Shown in pieces: positions 11,341-21,585 of a stretch of DNA of 64,000 bases. The stretch covers positions 17,180,001 through 17,244,000 of the forward strand of contig OX419762.1 of assembly GCA_948567375.1 (NCBI GenBank). The letters run 5' to 3'. Under the pieces are notes generated by a model, which was not told the DNA's origin, did no database searches, and saw only the letters and a program-made list of their open reading frames with translations. This DNA comes from Lunularia cruciata. Taxonomy: Eukaryota > Streptophyta > Marchantiopsida > Lunulariales > Lunulariaceae. Every line of letters starts with the position of its first letter. The first letter of the stretch is position 1. The position numbers were made by a program, and so were the translations under genes.

Positions 11341-12350
11341 GCAATGCTTAGATGAGGCAAATGCATCACTCAACCCAGAGAAGTGCATTTTTGGATGTGA
11401 AGAAGGTCTACTTTTGGGGCACATCATCTCCAAGGATGGAATAGCAGTTGATCTTGAGAAGGTGAGGAAAATCTCAGACCTTCCATTCCCTTCAAGCTTG
11501 AAAAAGTTATGCAAATTCTTGGGGATGGTTGGATACTATAGGAGGTTCATCTTCTCATTTTCCAACAAGGCTTATGAATTGACCATCTACATGAAGAAGG
11601 GTGTAGATTACATGGTGATTTTGGAGGACAAGAAGGCTCTCAAAGCTTTTGAGGAGCTCAAACAATCCCTTGTTGTAGCTCCAATTCTTGCTAAACCTGA
11701 TTGGAGTAAGCCTTTCATCCTCTACATTGATGCTTCTAATGTAGCTATAGGATTCACTCTTAGTCAATTAGACCAAGATGGGCATGATCATCCAATAGCT
11801 TATGCTAGTAGGCAGATGGTTTTAGCAGAGAAGAACTACTCTATCATAGAGAGAGAAGGGTTGGCAGTGATCTTTGGTCTCAAGAAGTTTAGACACTACT
11901 TGATTGGAGAGAAAGCCACCATTGTCACGGATCACAAGGCTTTGAAGTACATCTTCAACAAGCCTAATGTTGAAGGGAGACTAGCAAGGTAGATGATACT
12001 CTTGTCTGAGTATGACTACACCATTAAGGATAGACCAGGAAAGAAACATGAAAATGCTGATTTGTTATCTAGAGCCTATGATCATGATGGAGATGAGCCA
12101 GTAGATGATTCCTTCTCGGATGAGGATCTCATGACAATATCAATCACTCAAGAGGTTCCAATGGAGTACAAGGAGATTGTGGATTTTGTGACAAGAGGTA
12201 ACTATCCAGAAGGGATGCATGCTATGGAGAGGAAGGCCCTTGCAACAAGATCTAGACCTTACACAATGGTGGAGGATATTCTTTTTCACCAAGGAGCAGA
12301 TGGTCTACTTCAAAGAGCATGGGTAAGGAAGAGTCTATCCTACTTATAAA
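11341..12350 (+). pseudogene. Reverse transcriptase end and RNase H of element B
   Basis: The open frame resumes with 'LNPEKCIFG', the connection, 'VGYYRRFI', then RNase H: 'FILYIDASNVAIG' near 11715, 'YSIIEREGLAVIFGLKKFRHYL' split around 11845, and 'VTDHKALKYI' near 11930. The catalytic carboxylates D, E and D are visible. A single stop (TAG at 11990) interrupts before 'YDYTIKDRPGKKHENADLLS'. A frameshift near 12320 leads into integrase. Confidence 0.85.
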
Positions 12351-13480
12351 AGAGTTTCATGAAGGTTTAGTGTGCGGAGGACACTTTGTAGGAAAGGTGA
12401 TTGCTTTCAAGATTCTAGATGTAGGTTACCATTGGAGAGGCATTTTCAAGATTGTCTTGATTATTGAAAAAATTATCATGTTTGTCAAGCTTTTGCTAGA
12501 AAGTCTACATCCACTCCACCACTTAGATCAATTCCATTGCTAGGACCTTTTGAGAAGTGGGGAATTGATTTTGTAGGTCCTCTCAAATAGAACCCCAAGG
12601 AACAATCGGTACATTGTGGTAGTTATTGATTACCTTACCAAGTGGGTTGAGGCTAGACCATTGAGGGACAAGAATGAAGATGAAGTTGGTAGATTTCTTT
12701 ATAAATGCATTATTACTAGATTTGGATGCCCTTTGGAGTTGGTTTTTGATAGAGGAGGAGAGTTTACAAGAAGCATTACTACAGCCATGCTACGACATTT
12801 CTCTATCACACATAGAGTAACTACATCCTATAAGCCAAATTCCAATGGCTTGGTAGAGAGAACCAATCAGACCTTGTGCATGATGTTGGCCAAAGATGAA
12901 AAAATGGAGGGGGCTAAACATCATTGGGACAAGAGGATTCATGCAGTTTTGTGGGAGTATAGGACAACCATGAAAACTTCCACCGGATATTCTCCATTTC
13001 AATTGGTATATGGTATTGAGTCTACCTTACCTATTCACTTTGATCTTCCTACCTTCCAAAGCATTCATAGGACATTGAAGAAAGCACAAGGAGGTGATGC
13101 AGAGAAGTCAAGGAAGGAACAACTCATGGAGTTGGAAAAGGCAAGAGCAGTTGCTATGGTTTGAGTGGAGCAAGCCCAAAGGAAACAAAAGGAGAGCTAT
13201 GACAAGAGGCAAGGCAAGAAGAAGGTGGAGCCTTTTCAAAGAAGGTGATTGGGTAATGTTGTTTGATTCCATTTGATTCAAGAGAGTGCAAAAGAAGTTT
13301 TTGCCTAAGTACTTTGGACCTTTCATAGTGGAGAAGGTGTGGAGCAATTACACCTATGATCTCAAGGATATGGGAGGAAGACACTTTGATAGGATTAACC
13401 ATGATAAGTTGAAGATGTACCATAGAAGGTAGAGAGACCTTCACTTTGAGGACAAAGTGAAAACTTAGTCCGGGGGTAAA
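12351..13480 (+). pseudogene. Integrase of element B (degenerate)
   Basis: The N-terminal zinc region (HEG..CGGH at about 12358) is degenerate. The core is recognisable: 'VVIDYLTKWVEARP' (first D, about 12624), 'LVFDRGGEFT' (second D, about 12748) and 'SNGLVERTNQTLC' (E, about 12855). The Y/FSPFQLVYG segment is near 12985. The frame breaks after 13164. No chromodomain was found in the tail. A purine-rich tract 'ccgggggtaaa' (about 13470-13480) immediately before the 3' LTR is the expected plus-strand primer. Confidence 0.85.
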
Positions 13481-14167
13481 TGTAACATCCATTTGTACAT
13501 GTGTGTAGTATTGTGATATTTAGCTTGGTATTACAAGTACTTAAGAGATATTCTTTATATAGAGATAAAAGATGGTTATGTATTAGTCATGGTTAGCTAA
13601 AGTTAGTCATAGCTTAGATAGAGGGGACCTTACTTTAGAGGAAGTAGAAAAGATAAGCACCACTATTTTGGATTTTAGTGTGTTGACTTGGTATTATTCC
13701 TAGGTGTTTGGCTTTGAGGAAAGAGTTGAGAACTCTTGGGCCCGCAAGCCTTTTTATTTTGGATTCTTCTTTAGTCCAAGGATATCCCATGTGAAGGAAT
13801 CCTTAACTTAGTGGTTGGGTCAAGATAGGACCATATGCTTAGGGGAATATGCCCATATGAATGGATATTCCTTTCTACTTTTTGACTTTACTTGACTTTT
13901 AGTCTAGTAACTTGAGTTACTACGGTAAGTAGTAACTTTGGTACATAACTATTTCACAAGTATATAAACAAGGGGTGAGGAGGTACTCATTATCCTTTCA
14001 TTTGCAACTATCTCTCTCTCATTGAGTTCTCTAGTGAGCAATGTCTTGAGTCTTGGAGTGCTAGCCTTGGAGAAGTATGATGGAATTGGGGTTCCTTGTG
14101 TAACAATATAGAATTTAGCAACGAAGTTAGTCGGGCTTACGAAGTAGAGAGTAAGACAAAATAGCCT

Positions 14168-14390
14168 AGAATATTCTAGAAGCATCTAAGAAGCTTCTTG
14201 GGAAGCTTCCCAACTAGTTAACTTGTGCCCTAAGCAGGTAGCTTCTAGAAGGAAGCTTCTAGAAGCTTCTAACTAGCTTAGCTTGCACGCCAAATAGGTG
14301 GCTTCTAGAAGGAAGCTTCTTGAGAAGCTTCCTGGTTAACTTGGCTTGCACTCCAAGAAAGCGACTCAAGGAAGCTTCTTGAGAAGCTTC
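14168..14390 (+). promoter_or_regulatory. Heat-shock-element array, best-preserved copy
   Basis: GAA at 14169, TTC at 14174 and GAA at 14179 form a perfect nGAAnnTTCnnGAAn. GAA 14252, TTC 14257, GAA 14262 and TTC 14267 form a perfect four-unit element, preceded by TTC 14243 and GAA 14248. Further GAAgcTTC pairs follow, the last at 14371-14378 and 14383-14390. Alternating GAA/TTC at 5-bp pitch is the consensus bound by trimeric heat-shock factors (established). Function here is inferred. Confidence 0.8.
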
Positions 14391-14409
14391 AAGGGTCTTG
14401 TATGATACC

Positions 14410-14417
14410 TATAAATA
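14410..14417 (+). promoter_or_regulatory. TATA box of solo A LTR
   Basis: TATAAATA, 20 bp downstream of the last GAA/TTC pair. The same octamer is at 17490, 20299, 24698, 30608 and 31859 in other A LTRs. Confidence 0.75.
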
Positions 14418-14598
14418 CCAAAACTGAAGCTCATGCTAGGCATTTGGAGTTTTCCCTCATTCAAGTGTCCCAATGTGAGTTTCCATTTTCCTATTTCTCT
14501 CCTCGGTTTCGGTCTTTTACACCTTGCCTTTTTAGTCCATGGTGCGCTACCATAATAGCCATCAGAGGTTCATCCTGAGTGAGAGACAGGCTTGCTCA

Positions 14599-17161
14599 TA
14601 GATCAACTAAGTGGAGCATGCTACTTTTCCAAGTTGGATCTTTGCAACGGCTATTGGCAGAATCCTATTGATAGAGAGGATGTGCAAAAGACTGCCTTTC
14701 GTACAACGTATGGGCATTTTGAGTGGCAAGTTCTACCTTTTGGACTCACTAATGCTCCATTAGTCTTCATGGATCAAATGCATTGGGTGTTGGAGGGACT
14801 ATTGGATTGATCTATGGTGGTGTTCTTGGATGATATCTTAATTTATAGTAAGACAGAGGCAGAACATGTGAACCATGTGTGAGAAATCCTAAGACGACTA
14901 CGACAATGGAAATTTTATTGCAACAGGTCAAAGTGCGCCTTTTGGCAAAAGAAGCTTACCTTCTTGGGTCATGAGATCTCATCAGAGGGGATCAAAGTGG
15001 AAGAAGAGAAGATCAAGGTCATTACTAATTGGCCTACCCCAAAGGATGCTATAGAAGTACAAGCATTCAATGGATTGGCCAGTTTTTACCGACGGTTCAT
15101 CAATTATTATGCTCATGTGGCTGCACCATTGGCTGACCTCTTGGGAAAGAACTCCAGCTTCCAATGGACCACCCAACATGAAGAAGCATTCTAGAAGTTA
15201 AAGCATATGGTGTCTTCAAGACCCATTCTTCAACCATATGATCCTCAACTACCCTATGTGGTTGATTTTGATGCTTCTAACTTTGCAATTGGAGTCGTGC
15301 TGCAACAAGAATTCCCAGATAGACTCCATCTCATTGCCTTTCTGTCTTGCCAACTCAATACGGCTGAACAAAACTACTCTGCTCGAGATCAAGAACAACT
15401 TGCAATGGTATACGCCACCAAGGTATGGAGGCATTACCTCTTGGGAAAACAAGTGATCATGCAAACTGATTACAAACCATTGTTGCAGACCTTACACTTG
15501 GAACACATGAAGATTTGACATCATCGACAGGAGGAACAACTCCAAATATATAACATCAAACTTGAGTACAAATCAGGTCGGTTCCATGTCATCCTTGATG
15601 CTTTATCACGACGACCTGATTTGAAGTCTCTTCCTCTCATCATAGTGGCAATTTCAACAGTGTCAGTTGATTCCAAGGTCCAAAATGAGTTTTAATTAGC
15701 TCTACACCAAGATCCCTTCTTCCATATGGTACATGGTTGTCTTACAGCATGCAATGAGGAGTACAACACCTTTCTATCAAGGAGGACCTCTTATTCCATG
15801 AGGACCGGATCTATGTTCCAACTAAAGGTGATCTTCAACTTGTGCATCTTCAAGAAGCCCATGATTTACCCATTGTTGGTCACATGGGTGTGGACAAGAC
15901 CTTGGGTACCCTCCAACGTCAATGGTGGTGGCCCAACATGGCATGAGATGTTCAAGGATTTGTTTGATTGTGTGAGAGCTGCCAATGTAACAAGGCCATC
16001 AACCAGAAGCCGAGTGGACTTCTTCAACCACTCGCCATTCCATCCACTCACTGGGAGCATATGAGCTTGGATCTCATCACATCCTTGCCAAAGACAAAAC
16101 AAGGACACACTGCAATCGTGGTGTTTGTGGATAAGCTTAGTAAGCAAATCCACTTGGCACCAACCTGTGATACCATGGATGCTCCAACCTTAGTGCAAAT
16201 CTACTTTGACAATGTCTTCAAGCATCATGGGATGCCACGTGTACTCATCTCTAACCGTGATCCTCAATTTACCGGGAAGTTTTGGCAAGCACTCTTCTAG
16301 ATACTCGATACCAAGCTTACTTTGTCCATGACCTATCATCCTCAAACTCATGGACAAACCAAACATGCAAATCGTACATTGGAGGATATGTTGTGCACCT
16401 TTTTCAATGTCCACCATACCAATTGGGACGAATGTCTTGCAACTATAGAATTTGCCTACAACAATTCCAAACAAGCAAGCACCGGATTTTTTCCTTTCTT
16501 TCTCAATTTTGGCCAAGATCCGCTTGTTCCAGATTCTCTTCTTGCTCCACCTCCATCTCAGGTTCCTCATACTTCCACATTCTTGACCACTATATCTCAA
16601 TCTCTCCAACAAGCCAAGTCTTACCTCCTTGTTGCTTAGAATCACCAAAAACAATATGCAAACCACCATCGTTGTGATCTCACCTTTGAAGTTGATGATA
16701 AAGTCATGCTATCCCCTAGTAACCTCACTCTCCCACTTGATACCCAAGTTTGTAAACTTGCCCCTAATTGGATAGGACCCTTTGATATCACCCACATTGT
16801 CTCTCCTGTTGCTTATCAACTTGCCTTGACTTGTCACATGCGTATCCATCCTGTCTTTCATATTTCCAAGTTGAAACCCTTTGTTCCTAACCCCTCTTCC
16901 TTTTCCTCTCGAGTCCAACCTCCTCCTCTTCCTATCCCTATTAATGATCATAAGGAGTATGAAGTTGATCGTATCCTAGCACGTCGCCATGTTCAACAAG
17001 GCCTTCGCCAACATACGGAGTACAAGGTCCTTTAGAAAGGGTATCTTCTTCATGATGCTACATGTGAACCTCTTTCTCACCTCCAGAATGCACAAACGGC
17101 CATCCAGGACTTCAAAGCTTCACTAGTGACAAGGACATCACCAACTAGCAGCAGGGGAATA
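14599..17161 (+). pseudogene. Polymerase C-terminal part of A1: reverse transcriptase, RNase H, integrase, chromodomain
   Basis: It continues the A1 frame from 6399. Reverse transcriptase: 'FSKLDLCNGYWQ', '[10 protein letters not shown]', '[11 protein letters not shown]' near 14826 with both palm aspartates. RNase H: 'VVDFDASNFAIG' near 15260. Integrase: 'GHMGVDKTLGTL' and 'CESCQCNKA' zinc pairs, 'VFVDKLSKQIHL', 'ISNRDPQFTG' (usual ISDR; first aspartate now N) and 'TLEDML'. The C-terminal chromodomain 'EYEVDRILARRH' (about 16957) has a stop at 17034 where others have the aromatic tryptophan, and 'ATCEP' for ATWEP. Frameshifts and stops are frequent, so the gene is dead. Confidence 0.88.
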
Positions 17162-17601
17162 TATAACAATATGGAGTTTAGTGACAAAGTTAGTCGGGCT
17201 TACAAAGTAGCACATAAGACAAATTAGCCTAGAATATTCCAAAAGTATCTAGGAAGCTTCTTGGGAAGCTTCCTGGCTAGTTTAGCTTGCACCTCAAGTA
17301 AGTAGCTTCTAGAAAGAAGCTTCTGGAAGGAAGCTTCTAAAAGCTTCCAACTAGCTTAGCTTGCACGCCAAGTAGACGGCTTCTAGAAGGAAGCTTCTTG
17401 AGAAGCTTCCTAGTTAACTTGGCTTGCACTCTAAGAAAGCAGCTTGACGAAGCTTCTTGAGAAGCTTCTCAAGGGCCTTGTATGCTACCTATAAATACCA
17501 AAGCCAAAGCTCATGCTAGGCATTCGGAGTTTTCTCTCATTTGAGTGTCCCAATGTGAGTTTCCATTCTCCTATTTCTCTCCTTGGATTTGGTCTTTTAC
17601 A
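17162..17601 (+). repeat. 3' LTR of A1
   Basis: It starts TATAACAATATGG and ends TCTTTTACA, followed by TAATC. The purine tract 'aggggaata' precedes it. Like its partner at 3802 it begins TA rather than TG. Confidence 0.92.
17232..17468 (+). promoter_or_regulatory. Heat-shock-element array in A1 3' LTR
   Basis: GAA/TTC units run from 17232 to 17468, with an intact TATAAATA at 17490-17497. It contains an extra 'tctggaaggaagcttc' expansion relative to other copies. It could in principle drive the sequence to its right. Confidence 0.65.
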
Positions 17602-17750
17602 TAATCCTTATATCTCATTCTCTCTATAGAGGATCTCATATCTACAATCACACTTTTACCTCATCTCCTTATGAAAGATCTCACATCTAAAGTCACTCTT
17701 GTAGCTCATCTCTTTATGTTGGATCCCACATCTACAATCACACATGTGCT
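17602..17750. repeat. 45-bp tandem repeat, right part
   Basis: About three units of 45-46 bp follow, for example from 'acctcatctccttatgaaag' (about 17660) and from 'agctcatctctttatgttgg' (about 17704). Removing A1 and one TAATC joins these in register with 3717-3801. Confidence 0.7.
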
Positions 17751-18449
17751 TCTTCTCCCTACCATGACCACTCCTCCCAACTCTATAGTCTCACCATCAC
17801 ATAGGATCAAACGCCTCCCCGGTGTCCTTAGCACACTCACACATCTCTCTCTATAGTCTTCCTTGGTTTGTCCATAGATGGAGATTGGTCTAGCATAACA
17901 TTGATAGCTCATATAGATGAGGGTGGAAGCATCTCTAAGCATAACTCCCTACATCCTCTTTGTATTCTTGTCTTCTCTTTTAAAATATTACTAGATTGAT
18001 ATACTTGGTTACACTCTCTAGATCTCATTTATTTTCCTTCTAATGTTACCAAGGCTTTACATGTATACTCAAATTCCTATGCCCTTACAACATCTAGTAT
18101 GCTCCACACTCTCATTAATTTTATAAGCTATCTTGGCAAATGACCAAGGAAGAAATATCTCTCCTTGGATCTTATTAGCTCTCTTCCCATAGTTTAATGG
18201 CTTCTCCTAGTCCATGGGGTTGCATCAAGGTAATGTGGGACTGCCTCTTAGGATTCATTGGTTTTGTAGGATGATTGGCCAACTTTATAGGAGGAGTACA
18301 CCATCCAAGGCCAAGTAATAGCTAAACATATCACAAAGTTCCCTTAGCTTTACGCCTTACCTCTAGAGTATTATCACCTCCTTCATTCCTTGATGTTAGG
18401 TCAGCTAGGTGAGATCAACAAGTAGTTCATGCACAATCATCCTCTAGAT
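17751..18449. other. Non-coding spacer
   Basis: AT-rich, with stops in all frames. I see nothing recognisable apart from the left target duplication CTAGA (18445-18449) of the next solo LTR. Confidence 0.55.
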
Positions 18450-19038
18450 GTAATACTAGTAGCTAGATATATCATCTAGAGATGGAAATTGGCCTAGTAA
18501 CATGTGGAAGGATGTTATATATGATGGATCAAGTAGATCATACAAAGTTTCACCAAAAGAATACTTCCATTAATAAGCCAGGAACTAAAAACACCCAAAA
18601 ACCTTTAGAGCCAATTTTGGAGGCCTAAATAGATGAATTAGGCCTCAAAAATGAAAACAACCTTTCCTCTTTGGGAGAGGAAGGAAGGGGGTAGAGGAAG
18701 GCTTGCCTTCTTCCCCCACTCTTTGTTTCATCAAGAGCTTTCCAATGGTACCTCATCCATGTGATTCTAAGCTTCTTATCAAAAGATTCCCTCCAATCAA
18801 ACTTGTTTGACCAATCGGATAGGACAAGGATAAACATGTCACCTACCCATACAACTAATCTAAGGGTGGAGCTTTTTGACATGTCACCAATCCATGTATC
18901 TGATCCGAGGGTAGAGTTTCTTTTGAGGAGATCCTCTTTGCTATGTAATAAAGCAAGGTGCTCATTTGGGAAATAAGAGTATTGAGTGTTGAAAGTTTGT
19001 GTTTCTCTTGGGGGTTCTCTTATCCTCAAAATATCACA
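18450..19038 (+). repeat. Solo LTR, diverged family C type
   Basis: It begins TGTAATACTAGTAGCTAG and ends TATCACA, with a perfect 5-bp duplication CTAGA at 18445-18449 and 19039-19043. Internal text ('ggaaggatgttatatatgatgg', 'ccaaaagaatacttcc', 'ggaggcctaaa..gaattaggcct', 'tttccaatggtacc') parallels the C LTR at 45868-46601, but it is shorter and diverged. Confidence 0.88.
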
Positions 19039-20001
19039 CTAGACCAACACCCTTCTCTTTAGTTACTTTATTGGCCTTATAGGCTTTCCATCCATTGGCA
19101 CATATGACCTTCTTTCTTTTGCACATGACTGCCACCTAGGTCAAGAGCCATAGCTTACAAAGTCCTTTGCTCAAGCTTTACTCCACTCTTCACATTTTTT
19201 GGCCAAGGGGCCTTTGGGATTAGTTTTTGAGCATTTTTTTGATTTTCTCTCCCCTGAAATGCCAAATTTTGGATTCTTCCTTCTCTTTGTTTTTTACCAT
19301 CACATTTCACTTGGGAGCTACTTGTTTGTTTGTTGCATCTTGTCTCCTTGCTCTATCAAAGGAGATATCTAAGATTTGCACCGTAGCCATTGGGAATGGT
19401 TTCCTACATCTAGTCTCACAAACATCTAGAGTTTTTTTTAGCTTCAACATTCCTTTTCTTTCTACTTGTTTCCACAACAATACGTGGTGGCTAATTGAGG
19501 TGGTTGTAAGACAATTATTGTAGGCTTCCTTTAATATCTATCCAAATTGGGTGGTTGTCCAAGTGGATGTATGAAATGGCTTAAATACCATTTCTCATCC
19601 AACCTTGTTTTGGGCTCTTTGTTTGATAGGAGGTAGATCTCTTCCTTCATCTCCTTTGTGCATACATTTTATGTCATTGAGGCACCTTTTTTGTATAGCC
19701 AGTATACTACTATAGGGAAATCCATGTAGTTGCCATCTATCAAGGGCACACATCAAGGAGATCTCTTGGTGGGGCTTTTATTTGCCATAGCTCCCTACAT
19801 TTCATTATGAGTGGTTATAAGTGCATTTCCCTCATGTCTCTTTTATTCCTCTTAGATAATACCCATATCTTGAGTCCTTTTTAAGATGTAGTTAAAGTAG
19901 AGTCAGCTTTTGCACTCAACCTAGAGGCTTGGGTTTGCAAGTCCAAACTTGTAAATGCAAGGTCTAAAATCCATGTACAACACTCACTCCCTAAGATTCT
20001 A
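19039..20001. other. Non-coding spacer
   Basis: No gene supported. An open frame at 19227-19523 is phenylalanine- and leucine-rich with no domain and no codon pattern, and I do not call it. The last five bases (TTCTA, 19997-20001) are the left target duplication of A2. Confidence 0.55.
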
Positions 20002-20410
20002 TGTAACAATATGGAGTTTAGCGACGAAGTTAGTTGGGCTTACGAAGTAGAGAATAAGACAAAATAGCCTAGAATATTCTAGAAGCATCTAAGAAGCTTC
20101 TTGGGAAGCTTCCCAACTAGTTAACTTGCGCCCTAAGCAGGTAGCTTCTAGAAGCTTCTAACTAGCTTAGCTTGCACGCCAAGTAGGCGGCTTCTAGAAG
20201 GAAGCTTCTTGAGAAACTTCCTGGTTAACTTGGCTTGCACTCCAAGAAAGTGGCTCAAGGAAGCTTCTTGAGAAGCTTCAAGGATCTTGTATGCTACCTA
20301 TAAATACCAAAACCGAAGCTCATGCTAGGCATTTGGAGTTTTCCCTCATTCAAGTGTCCCAATGTGAGTCTCCATTTTCCTATTTCTCTCCTCGGTTTCG
20401 GTCTTTTACA
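20002..20410 (+). repeat. 5' LTR of A2
   Basis: TGTAACAATATGG to GTCTTTTACA, 409 bp. One GAA/TTC block is shorter than in the solo LTR at 14099 (one GAAGGAAGCTTCTA-type repeat unit missing). Confidence 0.95.
20072..20306 (+). promoter_or_regulatory. Heat-shock-element array and TATA box, A2 5' LTR
   Basis: A perfect GAAtaTTCtaGAA opens the array at 20072, TTCtaGAAgcTTC follows in the middle, and GAAgcTTC pairs continue to 20279. TATAAATA lies at 20299-20306. The array sits in U3, upstream of the inferred transcription start. Confidence 0.78.
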
Positions 20411-20411
20411 T

Positions 20412-20423
20412 TGGTATCAGAGC
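20412..20423 (+). other. Primer-binding site, initiator Met-tRNA (A2)
   Basis: TGGTATCAGAGC, the exact plant initiator-Met primer site, one base after the LTR. Confidence 0.92.
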
Positions 20424-20679
20424 AGGAATAGGATAGATGGAATTTATAGACCACCAAATCCACTTCCGCCAAACCATTGGGACTTTCATGTCCAGATATT
20501 ACCAAAGCATTGTTTCACACAATTCATCACCTTGGGCTTTGGGCAAGATTTTCTACATATGATCACCGTGTTAGAGGAACCCTTGATACTTCCAGTTGTA
20601 AGTTATGGAGAACGGTGGACGTGTTGTATCTGTGTTAATTGACTAGATAAATTGAGGGTAGTGGAATAGAGTAGTAGCG

Positions 20680-21585
20680 ATGGAGGCAATACCGGATGTT
20701 ATCCTTGCAATGCAACAACAAATCGAGCATCTTACTCGATTGTTGGATGAACAAGACCAACAATGACAAGAACAGATAGACAGAGTGCCAGTTCGAGATG
20801 GAGAAGATTGCATTTGATTTTCAAAACCCAAGGTGTTTGAAGGCAAAAATCTTCTAGGCACAATGGAGAATTTTGTGTTTGACTGCGAACGTTATTTTGA
20901 AGCCACCAATCTTCAAGACGAGCGGAAACAAATTCTCTTGGCTTCTAGTCAATTGGATGGTGTGGCAAAACTTTGGTGGTGATTTCGAGTAGAAAGAGCT
21001 GAACGACAAATTGTTATACCAATTTTGACATAGGCAGAATTCAAAGATACAATACTTGGTCAATTTCAAACTATAAATGCCACCCGAGCCGCACGAGATA
21101 AATTGGCGGAGTTGAGGCAGATTGGCTTAGTGAGAAGCTACATCGCACAATTTCAGAACATCATCATGCAAATTCTAGATATCCAAGAAGGTGAATTTTT
21201 GGATCGATTTGTGCAAGGATTGAAGTCACGAACCAAATTGGAGGTGACTATGCGGGAGCCACAAAACATAGAAGAAGCCATGCAATTGGCTGAGCGTTTT
21301 GATTCCTTGGTTACAACAACTTGGTCTCGACCTTGACCTACACAAAGCCTACCAGTACATTACACATGAGTGGAAGAACCGGTACCAATGGAGATTGATG
21401 CTATCCAATGAAGACCACTTGGCACAACAGATAGAGAAAGATTACGACAAAATAGAGGTTGCTTTGATTGTCGCCAAGTTGGACATTGCATTGCTGAATG
21501 TCCACTTAGGAATGGGCGACCTCAACAAGTTGCCCAGATGGAGTTTGTGGAACAGAATGATCAAGGAAATGAAGAATCCCAATAG
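20680..21585 (+). pseudogene. Gag of A2
   Basis: A 301-codon frame runs from ATG 20680 ('MEAIPDVILAMQQQIEHLT', a coiled-coil-like start) to TAG 21583. Gag core: 'FEGKNLLG', 'FDCERYFEATN', 'LASSQLDGVAKLWW'. A genuine CX2CX4HX4C zinc knuckle, CFDCRQVGHCIAEC, is near 21460. In-frame stops occur early (about 20764), after LWW (about 20980), in 'ILT*AEF' (about 21031) and after 'WSRP' (about 21335). No net frameshift has accumulated. It forms the particle and packages RNA when intact. Confidence 0.85.

Larger units (their letters stand above)
14099..14521 (+). repeat. Solo LTR of family A inside the B 3' LTR
   Basis: It runs TGTAACAATA to TCTTTTACA, 423 bp, with a perfect 5-bp duplication CCTTG at 14094-14098 and 14522-14526. 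It belongs to the younger A subfamily, close to the A2 and A3 LTRs. It presumably arose by recombination between the two LTRs of a full copy. Confidence 0.95.
6400..14598 (+). mobile_element. Ty3/gypsy retrotransposon, family B, inserted in A1
   Basis: LTRs at 6400-7087 and 13481-14598 (the second split by a solo A LTR) bracket Gag, protease, reverse transcriptase, RNase H and integrase. The element lies within the A1 reverse transcriptase: 5' flank TGATC at 6395-6399, and the host frame resumes with GATCAAC at about 14601, so the duplication is TGATC with a base change or insertion on the right. Domain order reverse transcriptase, RNase H, integrase is Ty3/gypsy. No chromodomain follows the integrase, and the integrase wording 'DYLTKWVEARP' resembles the Athila/Tat non-chromovirus branch (inference). 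Confidence 0.9.
13481..14598 (+). repeat. 3' LTR of element B, split by a solo A LTR
   Basis: It starts TGTAACATCC and ends CTTGCTCA. Sequence 14099-14521 is a foreign LTR; removing it and one CCTTG restores the B LTR exactly across '...gttccttgcctttttag', as seen in the 5' LTR near 7010-7022. Confidence 0.92.
3802..17601 (+). mobile_element. Ty3/gypsy chromodomain retrotransposon, family A copy A1 (split by element B)
   Basis: Two LTRs of about 430 bp (3802-4227 and 17162-17601) are flanked by the same 5-bp duplication TAATC (3797-3801 and 17602-17606). This proves one insertion event spanning 13.8 kb, of which 6400-14598 is a later insertion (element B). Domain order Gag, protease, reverse transcriptase, RNase H, integrase, chromodomain identifies Ty3/gypsy (Metaviridae), chromovirus branch. 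A1 is the most diverged of the three A copies and belongs to an older LTR subfamily: its LTRs share 'cacataagacaaattagcc'-type variants where the others have 'gagaataagacaaaatagcc'. Many in-frame stops make it non-autonomous. Confidence 0.93.

Noticed and set aside
14168-14390. Reading the GAAGCTTC repeats as a simple HindIII-like satellite or as hairpin terminators
   Set aside because: The 5-bp alternation of GAA and TTC, the placement just upstream of TATAAATA and the conservation in all seven LTRs fit a promoter element better.
16190-16669. 159-codon minus-strand open frame (similar at 29339-29821)
   Set aside because: Antisense of the integrase core; no independent start context or domain.
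19227-19523. 98-codon open frame in the spacer before A2
   Set aside because: Composition-driven, no domain, no splice or promoter context.
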